In this document: in pieces, positions 15,677-23,841 of the stretch
How the letters are laid out: every line of letters begins with the position of its first letter
Numbering within the stretch: position 1 is the stretch's first letter
Assembly (NCBI GenBank): GCA_902784065.1
Contig: CACZTJ010000059.1
Coordinates: 1 to 41,900, forward strand
DNA: 41,900 nucleotides
Reading direction: 5' to 3'
Source of the DNA: an uncultured Prevotellaceae bacterium
GTDB lineage: Bacteria; Bacteroidota; Bacteroidia; Bacteroidales; Bacteroidaceae
The notes under the pieces: model-generated
The model's database searches: none
What the model saw: only the letters and a program-made list of their open reading frames with translations
Told to the model about the DNA's origin: nothing
Translations under genes and position numbers: made by a program

Positions 15677-18616
15677 ATGTTGGGCCGTTTGGTTATAGTC
15701 ATCGTCTCACTCATGTTCTCGCTACCAAGTTTCAGTAGCGGGAACTTGTTGACGGAACGGTATAACCAGACCTTCCTCGATCTGAGTAACGGACTGCCGC
15801 ATAATAACGTGAGTGACATATTTAAGGACTCAAACGGATTCTTATGGATCTCAACTTATGGAGGTGGTCTGGTGCGTTATGACGGATACGATATGATGGT
15901 TCCTCGGCTTGACCTGAACAGTAAGTCGTGTAGGAGTGTTACTGAAGATAACTTCCATCGACTTTGGATCGCTTTCGATGAGGGCATCAATATTGTTGAC
16001 CTCATGACAATGAAGTCGGTCGTCCCAAATCATGCGGAACTCCGGAAATTACTATCCCGATCATCTATTAGGACCTATCGTGATGCCATAGGGCGTATTT
16101 GGATTATCAATGACATTCAGATAAGCCTTGTCACTTTTACTAGTGAGGGAGAGATTGACAAGATATACAATTATCCGCATCCATGGCGGATGCTTGATAT
16201 TGCCGTTTGCGATGTCGATGGCAATGGTAAACCCTGGTTGGGCATCGATGGTGGTCTTTATCGTTTGGTAGAGAAAGACGGCAAGCTGGTACGTGAGGAG
16301 ATATCAACCATTCTTAAACCATTACAAGGACGTTACATTACAGATATCCTGAAGCGAAATAATGTGGTGTGGATTACAACCAACATGGGTCTTTATCGTT
16401 TTGACCCTTACCAACAGAAATTGTTCGAATATCATCATTCAAGTGCTCCTGGAGCTCTTTCTCATGTATTTCTGTCCAGTTTGGCTGTCACAGCCGATAA
16501 CCGTTTGCTTATAGGATCATTGGGTGGCGTTAATATTTATGACGACCAGACTGATAGTTTTACGGCATGGACGACAGAGAGCAGTACCCCTTTGAAAAGT
16601 GACTTCGTGCATTGTATTCGGGAATATCAAGGACAAATATGGATTGGAACAGAGTCGGGTGGAATCGTCTGCCTGTCTCCTCGACGCTTGCTGTTACGTA
16701 ATTCTGTACATACGGCTGATACGCATTCTTTGTCTCCCAATGCTGTCAATGCCATGTATGTTGAGCCGGATGGTCAGTTGTGGGTAGGAACGGTTGAAGG
16801 AGGCTTGAATCTCCGCGAGCCGGGTTCACTCAACTATATCCATTTCACGACATCCAACACAGGATTGTCACATAATAGTGTATCAGCTCTTGCAGCCGAT
16901 AAGTATGGAAGACTGTGGATCGGAACTTGGGGTGGAGGACTTTGTGTCACCAACATGAAAGGGGCACACCAGATCTCTCGTTTGGAACTGCCAGGTGATT
17001 ATTCGTGGCTGACAAACTTTGTGGGTGCACTCGCCATCGATTCCATCAATGACGGCATGTGGATTGGTAGTAATGCTGGCTTGTTCTTCTATGATTTTAA
17101 GCGTCGTCAGATAGAAGAGCCGTTTGAGGGCTGTCGAAGTGTAACGGGATGTATTGGAGCCATTGTCGATCGTGATGGTTTTCTGTGGATGGGATGTATG
17201 CAAGGTCTGAGAGTTGTTGACTTAAACTCTGGACGAAATGGACGTCGCCCCTTTAAGACTGAAGGCATAACCCATAAGTTGGATGAGCATAACTCTCGTA
17301 TTGTGGACAAGATTTCTTCTTTTTATCAGACTAAAGACGGTACGCTCTGGTTGGGTAGTAACGGCTATGGTCTTTATCGATTAGTGAAGGATGCAAAAGA
17401 CCAACGTGGACATTTTGAGGCCTTGACGAAAGAAGACGGACTGGTTTTCGAAGGTGTGAAAGGTATTGTTGAGGATTTGAATGGACACTTGTGGGTAACC
17501 ACTCAGAATGGCTTGTCTGTATATGATCCCAAAACCCAGATTTTCTCTAATTATTTTGAGAAAGAGGGTTTGATAAACCAACATTTCTATTGGAATTCTG
17601 CCATGAGAGATGAATCTGGAGTCATATATCTGGGTAGCGAAGGAGGCTTGATTGAGGTGCTTGGCGAGAATGCCGAGTCCAAATCTAAAGGGAAACTTGT
17701 GTTTACCCATTTGATGGTGGATAACCAAGATGTTAAAGCCGATGGAGAATATTTATCAGAAGATATCTCTATATCATCTTCCATCCAGCTACGTGAGAGT
17801 AATCGCTCTTTCTCCATTTCTTTCTCTGCCTTGGACTATGGTAATGAGGAACAGGCCATGTTCAGTTATAGGATGAAGGGGCTTGAGGATGAGTGGAACA
17901 CGCTAATGCTGGGTGAACATTCGGTTCGTTATAACGCTCTCCCTGCAGGCAATTATGTCTTCGAAGTAAGATATCTGTCTGCATCCTCAACTGATCATTT
18001 TGAGACGGCATCCATCGAGGTTGTGGTAAAACCTGCTTTTTGGAATAGTTGGTGGTTCCGTCTTATTTTGAGTGTTCTTTTTGTGTTACTCATTATATAT
18101 ATATATAATAGGTGGGCAAGTTATTTGAAGCAGAAAGAGGCAGATCAATTACTCAACCCTATCCGGAAAGTCCTTGAAGAGTCTGATGATCCACGTAAAC
18201 TTCAAACGCGTATCCAGAATATTCTCGACAATCAACAACGTTACAAACAGAGCGTGTCGAAGAGTGTAGAAGCCGATAAGGAGGAAGTTCTGAAGAGTTC
18301 AAAGCCGTTTATGGAACGGGTCATGTCGGTAATGGAGGCTAATTACATGAACTCGGACTTCGGTGTTCAGGAGTTTTGTGATGCCCTTGGTATGAGTCGT
18401 ACTGTGGTCAGCAAACGCTTGAATACTGAAGTGGGTATCCCAGCTGGACAATTTATACGTAATTATCGGCTTAATATGGCTAAGGAGTTGCTTTCTTCCA
18501 AGACGGGTAACCGTAATATTACAGAAATAGCTTACGCTGTAGGTTTCAATGATCCGAAGTATTTTACACGTTGTTTTACTAAAATGTTCGGAACAAGTCC
18601 AAGTTCATGGTCTTGA
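15677..18616 (+). CDS. Membrane sensor fused to AraC-type DNA-binding domain (kinase-less HTCS relative)
   Basis: A 979-residue regulator. A signal peptide (LVIVIVSLMFSLPSFSSG) is followed by many propeller repeats of the two-component-regulator type (NVSDIFKDSNGFLWISTYGG, GQLWVGTVEGGL, GRLWIGTWGGGL) to about residue 650. A Y_Y_Y domain spans about 707-772, and one membrane helix lies at about 788-812 (WFRLILSVLFVLLIIYIYN). Only about 65 residues of charged helix separate this from an AraC/HTH_18 domain at about 878-979 (FGVQEFCDALGMSRTVVSKR, ITEIAYAVGFNDPKYFTRCF). A normal hybrid two-component protein (about 1,300-1,400 residues) has a histidine kinase and receiver there; both are absent. 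The downstream SusC operon is its likely target. The start is ATG 15677, 12 bases after the transporter stop, rather than the GTG at 15671. Confidence 0.9.
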   Translation: MLGRLVIVIVSLMFSLPSFSSGNLLTERYNQTFLDLSNGLPHNNVSDIFKDSNGFLWISTYGGGLVRYDGYDMMVPRLDLNSKSCRSVTEDNFHRLWIAFDEGINIVDLMTMKSVVPNHAELRKLLSRSSIRTYRDAIGRIWIINDIQISLVTFTSEGEIDKIYNYPHPWRMLDIAVCDVDGNGKPWLGIDGGLYRLVEKDGKLVREEISTILKPLQGRYITDILKRNNVVWITTNMGLYRFDPYQQKLFEYHHSSAPGALSHVFLSSLAVTADNRLLIGSLGGVNIYDDQTDSFTAWTTESSTPLKSDFVHCIREYQGQIWIGTESGGIVCLSPRRLLLRNSVHTADTHSLSPNAVNAMYVEPDGQLWVGTVEGGLNLREPGSLNYIHFTTSNTGLSHNSVSALAADKYGRLWIGTWGGGLCVTNMKGAHQISRLELPGDYSWLTNFVGALAIDSINDGMWIGSNAGLFFYDFKRRQIEEPFEGCRSVTGCIGAIVDRDGFLWMGCMQGLRVVDLNSGRNGRRPFKTEGITHKLDEHNSRIVDKISSFYQTKDGTLWLGSNGYGLYRLVKDAKDQRGHFEALTKEDGLVFEGVKGIVEDLNGHLWVTTQNGLSVYDPKTQIFSNYFEKEGLINQHFYWNSAMRDESGVIYLGSEGGLIEVLGENAESKSKGKLVFTHLMVDNQDVKADGEYLSEDISISSSIQLRESNRSFSISFSALDYGNEEQAMFSYRMKGLEDEWNTLMLGEHSVRYNALPAGNYVFEVRYLSASSTDHFETASIEVVVKPAFWNSWWFRLILSVLFVLLIIYIYNRWASYLKQKEADQLLNPIRKVLEESDDPRKLQTRIQNILDNQQRYKQSVSKSVEADKEEVLKSSKPFMERVMSVMEANYMNSDFGVQEFCDALGMSRTVVSKRLNTEVGIPAGQFIRNYRLNMAKELLSSKTGNRNITEIAYAVGFNDPKYFTRCFTKMFGTSPSSWS

Positions 18617-18651
18617 TATAGCTCAAGAATAGGTCTTGATTTATCTCAAGA
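18611..18651. repeat. Alternating TCTTGA/TCAAGA array
   Basis: TCTTGA (18611), TCAAGA (18623), TCTTGA (18634) and TCAAGA (18646) alternate with an 11-12 bp step. Equivalently, an 18-bp inverted repeat (TCTTGATATAGCTCAAGA, then TCTTGATTTATCTCAAGA) occurs twice at a 23-bp period. The first half-site contains the stop codon of the sensor-AraC gene. It could be a weak hairpin terminator or a protein-binding array; there is no clear U-tract. Confidence 0.6.
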
Positions 18652-18652
18652 G

Positions 18653-18717
18653 GTGGATAAAATGTTGCAAAGTGGATATTTTTATTTTTGTCCACCTATA
18701 AAATTGTTTTGTCCACC
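18653..18717. promoter_or_regulatory. Phased GTGGA/TCCAC elements upstream of the second SusC
   Basis: GTGGA occurs at 18653 and 18672 and its complement TCCAC at 18691 and 18712, so four half-sites are spaced 19, 19 and 21 bp, close to two helical turns. The last two lie in a longer direct repeat (TTTTGTCCACC, 21-bp period) ending 22 bp before the -7 box. This is where an AraC-type activator would be expected to contact the promoter. Binding by the neighbouring sensor-AraC protein is inferred. Confidence 0.6.
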
Positions 18718-18738
18718 CTTTTGTTTATATCATGTGCG

Positions 18739-18746
18739 TATCTTTG
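18739..18746 (+). promoter_or_regulatory. -7 box of the arabinan operon
   Basis: TATCTTTG matches TAnnTTTG, 51 bases before the SusC start. The nearest TTTG elements (18708-18711 and 18720-18723) are at poor spacings (27 and 15 bp), which suits a promoter that needs an activator. Confidence 0.6.
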
Positions 18747-18797
18747 CAGCAAAGTTTTATAAACTAACATCTGATTTTAAACTTAAAACAATTAGCA

Positions 18798-21700
18798 ATG
18801 AGAAAACAAGTAGTATTATCTGCGCTACTGACATTAAGTGTCATCGGAGGTCTCGCCATCAGCCCGGTCCCCGCAATGGCGGAAGTAGCACAGACCAAGA
18901 CTATCAAGGTTAGCGGCCAAGTCGTTGACCAGAGTGGTGAACCGCTCATTGGTGCTACAGTTAAACTGAAGGGCGCTAATAGTGGTAGTGTGACTGATTT
19001 TGACGGTAACTTCCAGATGGATGTACCATCTGATGCTGTCTTGCAGATTAGTTATGTGGGTTACAAGGATCGCGAGTTTGCTGTACGTGGGCGCGCTGAT
19101 CTTGGTCAGATTCAACTTGAGAGTGATGCCTTGATGCTCGAGCAGGTGGTCGTTGTGGGTTATGGTACTCAGAAGAAGGCTGACCTGACAGGTTCTGTAT
19201 CTGTTGTGGATGCTGAAGAGCTGAAACGTACCTCTAACGCCAACATCTCAACGATGCTGGAAGGTAAGGTTGCCGGTGTTCAGATTACTTCCGACGGTCA
19301 GCCCGGTGCTGATCCTGCAGTTAGAATTCGTGGTATCGGCTCTTTCGGTAGTACAGCTCCGTTGTATGTGATTGATGGCGTGCCTATGGGTACAACCATT
19401 CGCGACTTCTCACCTAATGACATTGAGACCATCCAGGTGCTGAAGGATGCTTCTGCAGGTGCCATCTACGGTTCTCGTGCAGCTAACGGTGTGGTGATCA
19501 TCACAACTAAGAATGGTAAGAAGGATCAGCCTCTGAAACTTGATTATAAGGGCTATTTCGGTGTTGATATCATCAGCAAGAGCGAATATGATGTGATGAA
19601 TGCCGACCAGTATAGTAATTATCTTGGTAATGCAGCCAAGAACTCAGGAACCCCATTACCTGGTGGATATATGGATCTTGGCAATGGTAATTACAGGTTC
19701 CAGGACGATACCAACACAGATTGGTTTAAGGAGGTCTTCAAGACAGGTATCCGTCAGAACCATAATATCAACCTGAGTGGTGGTGGTGCTAATAATACTT
19801 ATAATGTAGCTCTTGATTACTATAATCAGAAAGGTACGTTGGAAGGTGCTGGTCCTAACTACGAGCGTTTCACTGCCCGTGTGAACAACACCATGGAGAC
19901 AAAGTTCATTAAATTCCATACCAGTGTAGTTTATTCTCACTCAAATCAGGATGGTATGGGTCTTTCTAACGCTTCTGAGTATGTACAGGGTCTGTATGGT
20001 GACGTGACTAATGTACTGCGTGGAACTCTGCTGATGCAGCCAACTATCAAGGCATACGATTCATCTACCTGGGTGCTCGACGATAAGGTGGGCTCAGCTA
20101 GCAGCTATAACTACGATGCTTATGGCTATGGCGTCTATTACGATACCGTACATGGTGATATCTCAGCTTCTAACCCCTTGCTGATTAATAACCTGTTGAC
20201 CCGTAACACTATCGTTGACCGTGTTGTTGCTACTGGTTCAGCTGATGTTGATCTGATGAAGATGATTGGATTTGAGAACAAGAACCATAAGCTGAACTAT
20301 AAGTTGAACCTTTCTTATAGCAAGACTCATGCTCAGGATAAGACTTGGGTATCAGCTTGGATTCAGAGTAACCGTGTATATCTTGATAAGAGTAATGAGA
20401 AGCTGACCAAGAGCACACGTTCTTATGGTGACTTCCTTGTTGAGAATACACTTAACTATGATGGAACAATCGGTCTGCATCATATTAATCTGTTGGGTGG
20501 TATTACCTATGAAGAGGAGAATACCCACGAATTAAATGCATGGGGTGTGAATTTCTCAGAGCCCTACTTCCTTCAGATTCAGAACGCTGTTGGTAGCCGT
20601 GATGGAAGCTCTTTCGAGTACAAGCACGCCCTGACTTCTCTTATCGGTCGTTTGATTTATGACTACGATGGCAAATATTTGCTTTCAGCTGTGATCCGTC
20701 GTGATGGTAGCTCTCGCCTGACAAAGGATATCCGTTGGGGCACCTTCCCCTCTGTCTCTATCGGTTGGCGTTTCGACAAGGAGAAGTTCTTCCCCATCGA
20801 CCGCGACATCATTAATATGTTTAAGGTGCGCGCCAGCTATGGTGAGCTTGGTAATGAGAACATCGGTGAGTACATGTATCAGGCAACGATGATGCGTAAC
20901 AACATGACTTACAGCTTCGCAAACGCTGCCGTTACCGGTTCGGCTGTTTCTACTTTCGTCAATGAGTATATCTCTTGGGAGAAGAAAAAGACAATGAACG
21001 TAGGTATCGACTTGGCTCTGTTCAACAACCGTATTGAGTTCACTGCTGAGTGGTATAAGAACAAATCTCAGGATCTGCTCTACAACGTGCCCGTACCTTC
21101 TAACGCTGGTGTATCTAACGCAACAGTAACAATGAATGCTGCATCGATGGAGAACAGTGGTTTTGAGTTCTCTTTGACCTATCGCAACAACGATCATCCT
21201 TTGAAGCATCAGATCAGTGCCAACTTGAGCACACTGAATAATAAGGTGACTTCGCTTGGCTTCGGAACCGATTCTTATATTACCGGCTCTTATATTACTA
21301 AGGTAGGTGAGGAAGTAGGTCAGTTCTATGGTTGGGTATATGAAGGTATTGCCCGCACCCAGGCTGATCTTGACAACCACGCAGTCCAGCAGGGCGCCAA
21401 CGTAGGTGACTGCCTCTATAAGGATATTAATGGTGATGGCCAGATTACTGGTGAAGACCAGACAGTTCTTGGCAGCGGTCTGCCGAAGATCAACTTCGGT
21501 ATCAGTGCACATTTAGAGTACAAGGACTTCGATATGTCTATCTCTACCTTCGGTGCCTTGAACTATCATGTTTCTGATGACATCTACAACAGCCTGAACT
21601 CATGCTATGGTTGGGGTAACAAGGAAGTGGGTATGCTTGGTGCCAACCAGTGGGATGGCTCTACCTATATCTCTGATGTTCCTCGTACCTATGTAGTCAG

Positions 21701-21986
21701 CAATGCAACATTAGGCTGGAACGACCTCTTCAGTGAGCGTAAGATCCAGAATGCCGCATATTGGAAGATTGCCAACATTGAGATTGGTTACAACATCCCT
21801 GACAAGGTGTTCAAGGGCGTTGTGTCTGGCGCACGTGTCTATGTATCTGCCCAGAACCTTTACACATTCACCAAGTATCATGGCTATAATGTTGACTTCG
21901 CAGGTGGTACATTCACACCGGGTTACAACTTCTGTTCATTCCCGACACCGCGTACTTTCATGGCCGGTCTTCTCTTCTCATTCTAA
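18798..21986 (+). CDS. SusC-like TonB-dependent transporter (arabinan locus)
   Basis: A 1062-residue outer-membrane importer. The signal peptide ends near residue 28 (PVPAMA). It is followed by a carboxypeptidase-regulatory-like domain (SGQVVDQSGEPLIGATVKL, about 37-115), VVVVGYGTQKKADLTGSV, the plug (APLYVIDGVPM, YGSRAANGVVIITTKNGKK) and a long barrel ending in MAGLLFSF. It lacks an STN domain. It is first in an operon with SusD, a binding lipoprotein and GH43 enzymes, so it probably imports arabino-oligosaccharides. The spacing to SusD is tiny (3 or 42 bases depending on the SusD start). Confidence 0.93.
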   Translation: MRKQVVLSALLTLSVIGGLAISPVPAMAEVAQTKTIKVSGQVVDQSGEPLIGATVKLKGANSGSVTDFDGNFQMDVPSDAVLQISYVGYKDREFAVRGRADLGQIQLESDALMLEQVVVVGYGTQKKADLTGSVSVVDAEELKRTSNANISTMLEGKVAGVQITSDGQPGADPAVRIRGIGSFGSTAPLYVIDGVPMGTTIRDFSPNDIETIQVLKDASAGAIYGSRAANGVVIITTKNGKKDQPLKLDYKGYFGVDIISKSEYDVMNADQYSNYLGNAAKNSGTPLPGGYMDLGNGNYRFQDDTNTDWFKEVFKTGIRQNHNINLSGGGANNTYNVALDYYNQKGTLEGAGPNYERFTARVNNTMETKFIKFHTSVVYSHSNQDGMGLSNASEYVQGLYGDVTNVLRGTLLMQPTIKAYDSSTWVLDDKVGSASSYNYDAYGYGVYYDTVHGDISASNPLLINNLLTRNTIVDRVVATGSADVDLMKMIGFENKNHKLNYKLNLSYSKTHAQDKTWVSAWIQSNRVYLDKSNEKLTKSTRSYGDFLVENTLNYDGTIGLHHINLLGGITYEEENTHELNAWGVNFSEPYFLQIQNAVGSRDGSSFEYKHALTSLIGRLIYDYDGKYLLSAVIRRDGSSRLTKDIRWGTFPSVSIGWRFDKEKFFPIDRDIINMFKVRASYGELGNENIGEYMYQATMMRNNMTYSFANAAVTGSAVSTFVNEYISWEKKKTMNVGIDLALFNNRIEFTAEWYKNKSQDLLYNVPVPSNAGVSNATVTMNAASMENSGFEFSLTYRNNDHPLKHQISANLSTLNNKVTSLGFGTDSYITGSYITKVGEEVGQFYGWVYEGIARTQADLDNHAVQQGANVGDCLYKDINGDGQITGEDQTVLGSGLPKINFGISAHLEYKDFDMSISTFGALNYHVSDDIYNSLNSCYGWGNKEVGMLGANQWDGSTYISDVPRTYVVSNATLGWNDLFSERKIQNAAYWKIANIEIGYNIPDKVFKGVVSGARVYVSAQNLYTFTKYHGYNVDFAGGTFTPGYNFCSFPTPRTFMAGLLFSF

Positions 21987-22028
21987 GGGATGAAGCATGT
22001 ATTATATAATAAAGTAATAACGAAGAAT

Positions 22029-23810
22029 ATGAAACTATATAAAATTTCACTTGCCCTGTGTCTGGGGCTTAGCACGCTGACATCGTGCAGTGACAAGCTG
22101 GAATTGACGAACCCCCAGCAGACAACGGGTACTTTCGGCAATAGTGCTGAAGATCTGGAGGAGGCTGTGATTGCCGCCTACAACCACATCCGTATGGAGG
22201 GTTCTTATGCCCGTGTAGGCTATACCATTGACTTATGCCGTGGTGATGAGGTATGGAACTCGTCGCAGCAGTGGTATCTGCCATTCGACGACCTGAATGT
22301 TGCATTTAATAATGATATCACAGAATGGACTTGGCGTGAGTGGTACTATACGATCAACGTTTGTAACTATATCCAGGATCGCTTGGGTCAGGATCCATCA
22401 GTTTTCAGTCAGAAGGAGCGTTTCATTTTAGGACAGGCACACTTCATCCGTGGTTTGGCTTATTATAACCTGGCTGGTTATTATCAGAACCCACCGCTGA
22501 TTACTGACTATGATTCATACAACTCACTTGAAGGTTTGTATGCAGAAAGCAGTTCCTATGACGAAGTGCTGGATCAGGTAGAGTTTGATTTCCATGAGGC
22601 TATGGAGCTGCTTCCCTCACGTGATGAAGGAGGTGAGTGGGAAAAAGGACGTGCAACCAAAGGTGCTGCTGCCGGTTACTATGCCCGTGCACTGATGCAG
22701 CGTCATAAGTACAGTGAGGCACTTGTCGTACTGAAGGACATTATTGCTCAGAAGTATGGTAAGTATCAGCTGATGAAGAACTATGGTGATAATTTCCGTG
22801 AGGGACCTCAGTATGAGAATAATGCCGAGAGCTTGTTTGAAGTTCAGTATCTTGACTATGGTTCACAAGGAACCGATGACGAATGGACACCGGTGAACAC
22901 CAGTGCCAATGCCACACAGGGTTCTGCTATTGAGAGTAACTTCGGTCCTGGCGACTTCGGTGGTTGGGCTGACCTCTCGGCTGCCCCTTGGCTATATGAG
23001 CTTTTCAAGGCTGAAAAGACGACTAGCGGAAAACTGGATCCGCGCCTCTATTGGACTATTGCTACATACGAGGCAGACTGGGAAGGATTTGAATATGGTA
23101 ACGTCTGCTATACGAAGTCTTTCACCGATAAGGATCCTGTAGTGACGAATAATGGTAATGGTGGTCTGCCTATCGCTAAGTTCACGAATTTGCGTACAGG
23201 TCTCTATGATAAGGTGGTTACTGGTCTGCACGATGGTATTAACCTCCGCCTGATGCGCTATTCTGACGTGCTGCTGCGTGCTGCTGAGTGTGAGAATGAG
23301 GTGAATGGTCCAACACAGCAGGCTATCGATTGGATCAATCAGGTTCGTAACCGTGCCGAGCTGCCAAGCTTGAACCTCTCCGATTTTGGTGGTAACAAGG
23401 ATAAGCTGTTCGAGCAGATTGCCAACGTTGAGCGTCCGAAGGAGTTCGGTTGTGAGTTTGGTCGTGGCTTTGACCTGATTCGTTGGGGATTTTTCTATGA
23501 CCAAGGTCGTTTAAATCAGTTGAGGGAGCATGGTACCTTCATGCTGACTTCGAAGAGATCCTTACTGAAGACCCCTCTCAAGGATTATATTGGCTTGGTT
23601 GTTTATGAGGATTCTGATCATGATAAATGGACGGTAAAGAGTTCTTATACCTCTTTCAACTCTGGTCATGAGTTCATTCCTATTCCTCAGGCTCACATGA
23701 ATGCCAACCCCAACCTTGTGGGTAACTCTGCCAACGACAATATAGACAATACCAGCTACTTCACAGGTAATGGCTGGACTGTACACCCTGTAGTTGACTT
23801 GAGCAAGTAA
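22029..23810 (+). CDS. SusD-like nutrient-binding lipoprotein (arabinan locus)
   Basis: A 593-residue surface lipoprotein. The ATG at 22029 is preferred over that at 21990 because it places a clean lipoprotein signal at the N terminus (MKLYKISLALCLGLSTLTSC, Cys20). The SusD/RagB hallmarks are AHFIRGLAYYNLAGYYQNPP in the N-terminal scaffold, LMRYSDVLLRAAECENEVNG and EFGCEFGRGFDLIRWG. It should cap the preceding SusC. The glycan is assigned only by the downstream arabinan-type enzymes. Confidence 0.9.
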   Translation: MKLYKISLALCLGLSTLTSCSDKLELTNPQQTTGTFGNSAEDLEEAVIAAYNHIRMEGSYARVGYTIDLCRGDEVWNSSQQWYLPFDDLNVAFNNDITEWTWREWYYTINVCNYIQDRLGQDPSVFSQKERFILGQAHFIRGLAYYNLAGYYQNPPLITDYDSYNSLEGLYAESSSYDEVLDQVEFDFHEAMELLPSRDEGGEWEKGRATKGAAAGYYARALMQRHKYSEALVVLKDIIAQKYGKYQLMKNYGDNFREGPQYENNAESLFEVQYLDYGSQGTDDEWTPVNTSANATQGSAIESNFGPGDFGGWADLSAAPWLYELFKAEKTTSGKLDPRLYWTIATYEADWEGFEYGNVCYTKSFTDKDPVVTNNGNGGLPIAKFTNLRTGLYDKVVTGLHDGINLRLMRYSDVLLRAAECENEVNGPTQQAIDWINQVRNRAELPSLNLSDFGGNKDKLFEQIANVERPKEFGCEFGRGFDLIRWGFFYDQGRLNQLREHGTFMLTSKRSLLKTPLKDYIGLVVYEDSDHDKWTVKSSYTSFNSGHEFIPIPQAHMNANPNLVGNSANDNIDNTSYFTGNGWTVHPVVDLSK

Positions 23811-23841
23811 TAATAAACCAAATAATAAAAGTATAAAGATT

